10,199 nt of DNA, from NCBI GenBank assembly GCA_016763815.1, contig JAESTB010000073.1, positions 1 through 10,199 of the forward strand. The letters are read 5' to 3'. The notes under the pieces are model-generated. The model was not told the origin of the DNA. It saw only the letters and a list, made by a program, of their open reading frames with translations, and did no database searches. The DNA comes from Arenicella sp. GTDB taxonomy: Bacteria; Pseudomonadota; Gammaproteobacteria; Arenicellales; Arenicellaceae. The first letter of the stretch is position 1, and each line of letters opens with the position of its first letter. Position numbers and translations under genes: made by a program. Below, piece after piece: positions 1 through 9,400 of this stretch.

Positions 1-141
1 ACTGTTTACAAGAGGCTTTTGCTTGCACTATATTGCTTCATCGAAGGGTCGGTTGATATGGATGGCTCTTGTGGGAGATGTATTGGCTGGCCTTGAAGGT
101 TCATCGTGATTCGACTATTGAAAACTGATAAGCAATGCCTT

Positions 142-167
142 GTTTACGTTTCAAATTACGCGTAAAC
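142..167. promoter_or_regulatory. Inverted repeat GTTTACG / CGTAAAC
   Basis: GTTTACG (142-148) is repeated in inverted orientation as CGTAAAC (161-167) with a 12-base spacer. A perfect 10-base palindrome, TTACGCGTAA (156-165), overlaps the right arm. The arrangement resembles an operator for a dimeric regulator more than an RNA hairpin, because the loop is long and there is no T-run after it. The regulator is unknown. Confidence 0.3.
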
Positions 168-186
168 GTTCCTCTCTTCGGCGGAA

Positions 187-209
187 CTGCCCGTGGCAGC
201 TTTCATTTT
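187..209 (+). terminator. Possible weak intrinsic terminator of an upstream gene
   Basis: CTGCC (187-191) and GGCAG (195-199) form a five-base GC-rich stem with a three-base CGT loop. It is followed by the T-rich stretch CTTTCATTTT. The stem is short and the T-run is interrupted by C and A, so this is a weak candidate. It would make sense if a gene to the left of the window ends on this strand. Confidence 0.25.
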
Positions 210-225
210 CGAAGTAATAACGCTA

Positions 226-247
226 ATTAGTAAGAAATAGTACTAAT
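226..247. promoter_or_regulatory. AT-rich inverted repeat ATTAGTA / TACTAAT
   Basis: ATTAGTA (226-232) is mirrored by TACTAAT (241-247) across an 8-base spacer. The left arm overlaps a perfect palindrome, CTAATTAG (223-230). It lies about 125 bases before the start codon of the giant gene, a plausible place for a regulator-binding site. The AT-rich stem would be weak as RNA. Function is inferred from geometry only. Confidence 0.3.
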
Positions 248-267
248 GAAACAGGTGCGAACAACTT

Positions 268-326
268 GAGGCGATCGGCTCGACTCGAATTGTAAGCGGC
301 GAACAAATAATATAGGCGGTCGGCTC
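268..326. promoter_or_regulatory. Direct repeat pair GGCG(A/G)TCGGCTC
   Basis: GGCGATCGGCTC (270-281) recurs as GGCGGTCGGCTC (315-326), 11 of 12 bases identical, with starts 45 bases apart. The first copy sits in a near-perfect palindrome, GAGGCGATCGGCTC (268-281), symmetric at 12 of 14 bases; the second is less symmetric. Two related sites close upstream of the start codon suggest cooperative binding by a transcription factor. No known consensus is matched with confidence. Confidence 0.3.
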
Positions 327-358
327 TCTTTAAGTTGATTGCAAAAAATGCCACCATC

Positions 359-364
359 GAAGGA
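359..364 (+). promoter_or_regulatory. Ribosome binding site of the giant gene
   Basis: GAAGGA (359-364), containing AAGGA complementary to the 16S rRNA 3' end, sits 8 bases before the ATG at 373. It supports that start over the out-of-frame ATG at 369, which is only 4 bases from the site. The hydrophobic signal peptide beginning immediately after 373 agrees. Confidence 0.75.
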
Positions 365-372
365 AAGTATGT

Positions 373-438
373 ATGAAAAAAATACAGTTGTTACTTGCGA
401 CGCTCTCATTTTTGCTGTTATCGAATATGGCCTTGGGA
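373..438 (+). other. Sec-type signal peptide (residues 1-22)
   Basis: The N-terminus has two lysines (MKK), then a leucine-rich hydrophobic core of about 13 residues, then a polar SNM stretch and a small-residue cleavage site ALG before Q23. This fits signal peptidase I, with alanine at -3 and glycine at -1. There is no lipobox cysteine at the cleavage point, so it is not a lipoprotein. It predicts export across the inner membrane. Confidence 0.85.
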
Positions 439-3400
439 CAGAACCTGACAGGTACCAAGGAGGCGTTTACCACTAACAATGTGGCAATCAGTGCGTTGGA
501 GATAGGCCAGACATTCAATTATCGAGTTGCTTGGCAATGTAGCTTTGTCAACGCCCCTCCGCCGCAGGGCTGTGGAGATTTTGAAGTGAACGACATACTC
601 GCACCTGGTTTGGAGTTTGTCGCTTGCAGTGTCACCGGTGACTACAGCTGTATCGAATCAGGCGGCGCAATAACGATTGACAAGATCGGCGGCACCAATG
701 GCATTAACCTCGGCGATGGCGACGCCTCGGAAGCGGCGATTACCGTGCGTCTGTCGACTGACCCCGCAGACTACCCCGGTGGCATTATTCCCGGCTCAAT
801 TGACAATACCGTTACCATCACTAGCGACCAGGCACCGATCACGCCTAGCGTCAGTACGCCGATTAATACGCCAACCAATAATTGGGAGATTAGTAAGCGC
901 GCAGCATTACCCAGGCTGCCTCTAAGCCCGGCAACCGACAATGATATTATTTACCAAATCGAACTTTGCCCGAATGGGCCACTCGGGCTCGGTATCGGTA
1001 CCACATTTCTGAATAACGCGGTGATTACCGATATGTGCGACGCTAACGCAACGTTTGTGTCGGCCAGCTTTGATGGGCTCGCAATCATACCTAGCGTGCC
1101 AGGCATATGCCCGAGTCTTACGTTTACCTTACCAACCGGATTGGACCCAAGCGATGGGTGCCGAAGTCTTGAAGTTACATTGCAATATACGTCCGCCAAT
1201 TTCTCAATCGGGGACTTGGTAAACAACACGGCTACTTGCACCAACGATGATGGCCCAATTGACGTGTGTTCCTTACCCTGCACAAATTCGGTTGATCAAA
1301 CGATTTCAGCGCCAACGCCAGACTCCAATATCAGTAAAGGGGTGCGCCGGAGCAACAGCGGGCTAGATGCGCTTAACCAATATAACATTGGTTTTAACAC
1401 TCAAGATTCGAATGTCTTGCAAACCAATGTGTTCATCGAAGATATTTTTCCGACCGAAATTGTGCCGATCGAAGTCTCGCTTAACGGTTGGGACGATGAA
1501 ACGGTGATAGCTAACTTGATCGAACTGCCATCCAATACGGTGTTAGAAGCGGCGTACGATGGCTCGAATAATAGTACTCAATCATTGAGTGCCGCGGCTA
1601 CTGGTATTCGCTTGAACTTTATCAGCGATGTGCCGCCGGGTTTTACTAGTAATGGTTTGGCCATTCGTTTTCGTACGGACGTGGCGCCGGCTCTGAACAT
1701 AGGCGACAGTTTTCAAAACTGCGCGACCATTGACTCTGACCAGATAATGGTCGCTCAATCGTGTGCTAACGTTAATATTGTCGGGCCTATAGCGGATATT
1801 CGTTCGTCAAAGTCGATGCCGAGCAGCCTGAATCCTAGTGAAGAGTTTACCGCCAGATTGCGCTTTAGTCAGCAGAACACAAGTTCCATTGGCTCGATCA
1901 ACCCGAGTGTGACCGACTGTTTGCCCGCCGAGTTAGAATTCGTATCATGGGACGACGTTAATTTCACCAGTGGCTTGGATGACCCGCGAGATGCACCCAA
2001 TACGGGTAATACCCTGCCTGTTGGGGTAATGCCGAACTTGCAATACTTCGCTCCAGGAGACGCCGGCAATAGCTGTACCACCGGCGGCGGTATGCTGCGC
2101 TTCAGCTGGCTGGCTGCAGCGCCTGCGGGCTCGATTCAGGTCGACAACGCGCCGGGCGTCAATAACCCATTCACCGTTCCCGCTTATCCGGATCGCAATA
2201 ATGATAATCTCGGCAATGCCGCCGATGGCGATACCGGCTTGACGGTTAACATCGATATGCTGGTTACATTGCAAGTACGCAGTGCCACAGCGGCCGGTGG
2301 TCCAGTGGTTAACCGCATTGGCGCCGTGCCTGAGTCTGGCAGCTTCAATTGTATTGCGGGCGGCACCGCCGATGTCAATGATATTGATAAAGACACCGAC
2401 ACCGGTGAAACTATCTGCGCGGCGCAAGATTCATTCAGCGTCACCAGTACTGCCGCCTATGGCGCGTCTAAATTCATTAAAGGTTTTGCCGGATTGCCCA
2501 ATATTGACCCAGTCAATCCGCCGACCAATGCCAATGCGCTAACAGCCACGACGCCAGCGTTCTGCCCACAGGACCCAGACGGTCGTACCCGCACGCCCTG
2601 CATTGCTCAGGCGATGGCGGATCAGCCCTTTAACTACCGTGTACGATTAAGTAACGATGGCAATGTGGCGGTCAGTGATTACGTAGCCTACGATATATTT
2701 CCGTACGCCGGAGATGTTGGCGTTACCGAGGGGCAAGCCACTAATCCACGCGGATCAAGCTGGACCCCTCAACTGTTGGGACCATTGGTCGTCTTCAGTG
2801 CCAACGCCACGGTGCAAGCCGAACTCACCGCAAACGCCATCATCGAGTATTCAGCATCTTCCGACCCGTGTCGCCCAGAATTATCATTGGCCGCCGATAA
2901 CAACTGGCAGTCAAGCTGTGTAGATGATTGGGCGGAGCAGCCACTTGCTGACGGAGTTACGTTTCCAGATGGTTACGCCAGCGTACGCGCTTGGCGGCTG
3001 AGAGTGCCGTTTGCCAGTGGTTGGCCGTTGGCAAATCAGGCGGATTTGAGCGAAGAAGATATCGTGATCGACGTTCCGATGTTAGCTCAGCAAACAGCTC
3101 CACGCTCTGATTACGACAATGATCTTCTAGAGATCGCCTGGAATAATATCGGTCACCGCGGTACCAATGACGATACTGGACTACGCTTGTTAGCCGCCGA
3201 AGCTCGTAAAAGTGGCATCGCTATGCCAGCGGACTTCCCTGTGGCCTCCATCGGGGTTCGAATCGGCAACTTGGTGTGGAGTGATGACAATAATGATGGG
3301 GTCGCGCAAGACGGTGAGGCCGGTCTTTTCGATGTATCGGTGCAATTGTGGGGCGATGTGACCGGCGATGGCCCTTCGGCCGACGATGTATTGTTCGATC

Positions 3401-6400
3401 AGCAACAGACTGACGCCCTAGGTAACTATTTGTTCGATGATTCTGATCCGCGTGGTGTCGATGGCCTACTAGGAACCGCTGATGACGTTCTTGATAATCT
3501 TGGTATGCCCGTGGGTGACTACTACGTGGTGATTCCCTCGGCGCAAACCGGTACTTTTGATCTCGATAATAATTATTCGTCAACCGGTGCCGGGAATAAT
3601 CCTGTTGCCAATGACGATACCGATAATGACGACAACGGTGCCATAGATAATCGCGGCGCGGCGGTAATAACGACTGATCCGAATAGCCCAAATATCGAAG
3701 GAGTATACGCCTCAACCGTTATGCTGACGGTGGGTGGCGAAATAACAACTGAATCGGTTCGAGACGATGATGCGACTGACGAGGACAATGATTTCTTTAC
3801 TGATGCAGATTCTAATGTCAGTGTCGATTTTGGTTTTTATCGACTTCGTTTAGGAAACCACATTTGGCTCGATGAAAATAATAATGGTACCGCTAATGGC
3901 AGTGAACCTGCTATTGCGAACATGCAAGTACAGTTGTTTGTTGATGACGGTGATGGGCTTTTTGACCCAGATCTGGATCAATTACTAGGCAGTGATACTA
4001 CCGATGCGCAAGGTCAATACTTGTTCGATGGCTTAGATGAAGCTAGCTACTTTGTGGCCATTGCCAATGCTCAAACTGGTCTTACGGCTGGCGGTGATAC
4101 CTATAGTACGGCGATCATTCAATCGTCTACGGCTACCTCAGCCGCTGGCAGTGCCTTGACTGGTGATAACGATGACGACGGCGCTCCAGGCACTTTTGGC
4201 TCAATCACTCTAGTAAGTTATGCCTCAGTGTCGACGCTGCTAGATTTAACCGTGAACGGCGCGAGCACTGGCGAGAGCGATACATCCAATAATGGCGTCA
4301 CTGGAACTAGCGCGACTGACGTAAATAATGCAAACGTTGAATTGAATGAAAATATTGTCGCTGACTTTGCTTTCCCAGACAGTAACTCTTACTTAACGGC
4401 CGATTTCGGTTTTGTTCCCGATGTCAGTTTGGGCAGTACAGTTTGGATCGATAGGAACGGCAACGGACGACAAGACAGCGGCGAAGGCGCGATTGCCGGA
4501 GCAACCGTGACGCTATTGAATTCAGCCGGCTCGCCTGTCGACGGTAATCCATTGTTAGCGGGTGTTCAGATAGTGCAAACCACTACCGACGCCGATGGCC
4601 AGTACAACTTTAATCGCTTGCTGCCGGACATCTATCGTATATCGGTGGATTTATCGACTTCCACTATCCCCAATATTGACGATTATTTACCAACGCCGAT
4701 ACAGGTAGCGCCGGCCAACAATAACAATCGACGAGATTCCAATATTGATTACAGCGCCGATGGCAATCCCGCTGATTTAACGCATATTAGTGCTCGAATA
4801 AGATTGTTAGCCGGTACCGAGCCGACTAATGAGAGAGACCCAATTAATTCGACTGGCACCGGCGTTAACTCTGATCCAGATCAGCCTAACCAGGCAGGGC
4901 TTACTGATAATGCTGGCAACATGACATTGGATATGGGTTTTGTACCACCAGTTAGCCTTGGAAGTACCCTATGGTTTGACGACAATGATGATGGCCTGCA
5001 AACCATCGGTGAAGCGCCGATCGTAGGCGCAACGATCACGTTACTCAATCCCGCTGGCTCAGTGTTTGACAGCGACCCTTACTCTTTCGGCCTTCAGGGT
5101 CTAACGGTGGTGACCGACAGTAACGGACAATATAATTTCGATGCGTTGCCGGCGGGCAATTATCGAGTTCAAGTTAACCTCAGTTCTGCTAGCAATGTTA
5201 ATGCCGCATTGCTGGTGCCAACACCGCGGCAGGTGGCAGACCCCGATGCAGCAGGGCCAGGCTTAGATAATAATACCGACTCGAATATCGACGCCGGTTT
5301 CGATTCTAACGCGGCTGATCAAATACACTTTAGTGGAATAATCACGCTAGAGCCTGACACTGAACCCGCCGGTGAGAGCGACCCGATTGGCACACCGGGC
5401 GCTGACCAGCCAAACCAAGGTTTGAGCGCCGCTGATGACCCCGATACAAGTGGTAATATGACGCTTGATTTTGGTTTTATTGAGCCTGTCAGCCTTGGTA
5501 GTACCGTTTGGTTTGACAGCAATGGCGATGGATTTCAATCGGCGAGTGACGTACCCATCAGCGGAGCGTTAGCGACATTACTAAATGCCGATGGTTCTAT
5601 TTATGATAGTAACCCCGCGACGGCGGCGATTGACTCAGTCTCTGTGTCTACTGACGCTCAAGGCCAATACAATTTTAATGGTCTGCCTGAAGGCGATTAC
5701 CGTGTGCAGATTAACCTCACGTCAGCGACCAGCCATCCAGGAGCCATGTTGTCGCCAACACCTAGGCAAATAGCCGACCCAGATGCCGCAGGCCCCGGGC
5801 AAGATAACAACACCGATTCAAACGTAGATGTGGCGGCACCTGGGCATAACCCTGCGGCGAACATTTACCAAACTGGTGTGGTCACACTGACCATTGGCGG
5901 CGAACCATTGCTGGCTGTTGAAACTGACCTAATCGGCATACCCGGTGCTGACCAACCGAACCAAACCGCAACCGAGCCTGACGCCAGCGGCAACATGACC
6001 GTCGACATGGGTTTCTATGCACCGGTGAGTTTGGGCAGCACAATCTGGAACGACAGCAACGTTGATGGAACGCAGGACCCAGCTGAGCCAGCAATTGTCG
6101 GCGCTACCATCACTCTGCTAGATATCACCGGTAGCCCGGTAGATGGGAATCCTAATGTTGCAGGGGTGCAGTTGCTTACCGATACTACCGATGCTGACGG
6201 ACAATATAATTTTGATAATCTATTGCCAGGAACATATCGTGTTCAGGTGAGCCTTGTTTCAGTCGCGAATAGTGATGATTATTTGGCCACGCCATTGCAA
6301 ACAGCTGACCCTGAAAACAACGTTAATACGGATTCAAATATTGATATCGCATTTGATACTAATGTTAATGACTTAATTCATACCAGTGGCCCAATAACCT

Positions 6401-9400
6401 TGAGTGTTGGCGGTGAGCCAGCGTTCGAAGTTGACCCAATTAATGCCGCGGGTAATGGAACGGCTGGTGACGCTGATCAACCCAATCAAGGCTTAACGGT
6501 TGCTATTGACCCCGACAGATCTGGCAATATGACTGTCGACATGGGTTTCTACAAGCCGGTGAGTTTGGGCAGCACCTTATGGGTTGATAGCAATATAAAC
6601 GGAGTTCAAGATGGCTCTGAAGCACCCATCGTTGGTGCGACGGTTACTTTGTTGAATGCCGACGGCTCTGTCTTCGACAGCGATCCAAGCACGGTAGGCA
6701 TACAACCGTTGGCCGATACTAGTAACGCTGAGGGCGAATACAATTTTAATGGTTTGCCTGAGGGCGACTATCGTGTTCAAGTAAACTTAGCGGGTGCGGT
6801 TAATCCAAATGCGAGTATTTTGTTCCCCACGCCGGCGCAAGTAGCTGACCCCGATGCCGCGGGCCCCGGCCAAGACAACAATACCGACTCGAACATTGAT
6901 GCCGCGTTCGATGTTAATATTTTTGATCAAACGCACACCAGTGGCGTCGTGACTTTGAGTTTGGGTGGTGAACCTGAAAATGAAGCAGACCTTATTGGCA
7001 CGCCGGGAGACGATCAGCCAAATCAAGCAAGAACGGCATCGGAACAACCCGATAACAACGGCAACATGACGGTAGATTTTGGCTTTATCGAACCGGTAAG
7101 CTTGGGCAGCACGATTTGGTTCGACAGTAATAATGATGGCCAACAAACGGCTGCAGAACCGCCGATTGTTGGTGCGGTTGTCACATTGTTAAACGCGGAT
7201 GGTTCGGTTTACGACAGTAATCCCGCAACCATGGGCATTGAGCTGTTAAGCGACACCACCGATAGTGACGGCCAATATAACTTTAATGGCCTACCGCCCG
7301 GAAATTACCGAATTCAGGTGAGCCTAAACGCGGCAACAAGCCATACTGGTGCCTCGTTATCGCCCACGCCTACACAGGTGCCAGACCCCGATGCGGCTGG
7401 AGTAGGTCAGGATAATAATACTGACTCAAATGTAGATTCTGCCGCCCCAGGACACAGCCCTGCGACCAGTACCTTCCAAAGTGGAGTGGTTACCTTAAGT
7501 GTTGGTGGTGAGCCGATATCTGAGGTTGATAACATAGGCACCGCTGGCCCTGACCAACCAAATCAAACGCTGGCTCAGTTAGATACTAGCGGTAACATGA
7601 CGGTGGATATGGGCTTTTTTGCGCCGGTTAGTTTGGGCAGTACTATTTGGAATGATACCAATGCCGACGGTGACCAAGATGCCGCTGAGCCCGCAATTCA
7701 AGGGGCGGCGGTGACACTATTGAATGCCGATGGCAGCCTATACGATAGTAATCCTAATGTGCTTGGAATTCAGAGCTTGACCGACAACACGGATGCCGAC
7801 GGCCAATATAATTTCGATGGGCTAATCCCTGGTGATTACCGAGTTCAGGTTGATTTGGCTACCGTTACTGGCGGCGAAGACTATATACCGACACCGCTCC
7901 AAGTGGCTGACCCAGATGTGGCAGGGCCAAGTCAGAATAGCAATGATGACTCAAATATTGATGCCGCGTTTGACATCAATGCCAGTGACCAGATTCACAC
8001 CAGTGGTGTGATCACGCTTACGGCGGGTGGCGAGCCGGTCGGTGAGACAGACCCAATAGATGCCGGTGGTGTGCTAACCGCTGACCAACCGAATCAAGGC
8101 CTGACGGCAAATGATGACCCAGATGATGCCGGTAACATGACGGTGGACATGGGCTTTATTCGGCCTGTGAGTCTGGGCAGTACGGTATGGATAGACATTA
8201 ACGGTGACGGTAATCAAGATGCCGGTGAAACGGCGATTGATGCGGCGACAGTAACCTTGTTGAATGCCGATGGCTCGGTCTATGACAGCGACCCCTCGAC
8301 GGTTGCCATAGAGCCGGTAACTGACATTACCGATGTTAATGGCGAGTACAATTTTAACGGCTTACCTGAAGGCGACTATCGAGTTCAGGTGAACGTGGCC
8401 ACAGCCAGCAATTCAAATGCGCTGTTCTTGGTTCCGACGCTGGTGCAGGTGGCTGATCCCGATGCGCCTGGGCCAAGCCTGAATGATAATAGCGATTCAA
8501 ACATAGACACGGCCTTTGATCCTATTAGTACTGACCAGACCCACATCAGTGGCATCGTTTCATTGACTGTTGGCGGTGAGCCGGTGGCTGAAACAGACCC
8601 AATTGGCGCTGGCACCGTGGACCAACCAAACCAGGGTTTAACCGCTGCCAGTGAGCCTGATGCCAATGGCAACATGACCGTTGATTTTGGTTTCATGGAA
8701 CCTGTTAGTTTGGGTAGTACTGTGTGGTTTGATTCCAATTCTGATGGTGTGCAGGACGACAATGAGCCGCCGATTGTTGGCGCTATCGTCACCTTGCTCA
8801 ACAGTGATCTCAGTGTGTATGACAGTGACCCTAATACCGTGGGTGTGCAGTCGCTAACGGTGAATACCGATGCTACAGGGCAATACAACTTTAATGGCTT
8901 AGCGGCGGGTAGCTATGTTGTGCAGGTGGACTTGTCGGCAATTCTCGGCGCTAACTCTATTGCGCCTTCGCCGATACAGGTAGCGGACCCAGAAAATAAT
9001 GCCAATGGTGATTCTAATATTGCCACTGTTGATCAAAATGGAACGCCGGCCGTGACATCCGATGATCTATATCGAAGCGGCGTTGTTGTATTGAGCCCGC
9101 AAACGGAGCCAACCCTTGAAGCCGACCCAATTGACGGTGTCAACGCTAACGGTGCTGTCGCAGATCAAGCAAATCAAGCTGGGTTGTTTGATGGTAGTGG
9201 CAACATGACCGTCGATTTTGGGTTTTTTCAACCGGTAAGCTTAGGCTCTACTATTTGGCAAGACACTAATGGTGATGGTCAGCAAACGCCAGCAGAGCCA
9301 GCTATAGAAGGCGCTACGGTAACGTTACTAGATGCAGCAGGAGTGCCTGTTTTGGGGGTTGCGCCTGTCGTCACTAATGCCCTTGGTGAATATAACTTTA

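Larger units (their letters stand above)
1..372. other. Upstream non-coding region, no supported gene
   Basis: No convincing coding sequence lies here. Two + strand frames are open from the left edge, ending at TGA 94-96 and TGA 107-109. Each covers only about 30-36 codons, has no recognisable motif, and such lengths are expected by chance; either could at most be the tail of a gene starting outside the window. From about 110 to 372 the DNA looks like a long promoter and leader region with several palindromes (listed separately). I find no strong sigma-70 pair. The best -10-like hexamers are AATAAT (306-311) or TAATAT (308-313), about 60 bases before the start codon, but no good -35 lies 16-18 bases upstream of either. 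Confidence 0.6.

Noticed and set aside
58..96. Tiny + strand ORF of 12 codons with a CGRC motif
   Set aside because: It has no ribosome binding site and is too short to support; the frame is open from the window edge only as expected by chance.
227..518. Minus-strand ORFs of 60 and 62 codons overlapping the leader and signal peptide region
   Set aside because: They are antisense to a well-supported gene start, have no recognisable domain or plausible ribosome binding site, and their sequence looks like the complement of the real frame.
8385..8888. Minus-strand ORF of 167 codons inside the array (similar ones at 3221-3715 and 6787-7146)
   Set aside because: Long antisense frames arise because the sense strand is a biased tandem repeat; the antisense translations are low-complexity mirrors of the repeat with no independent motifs.
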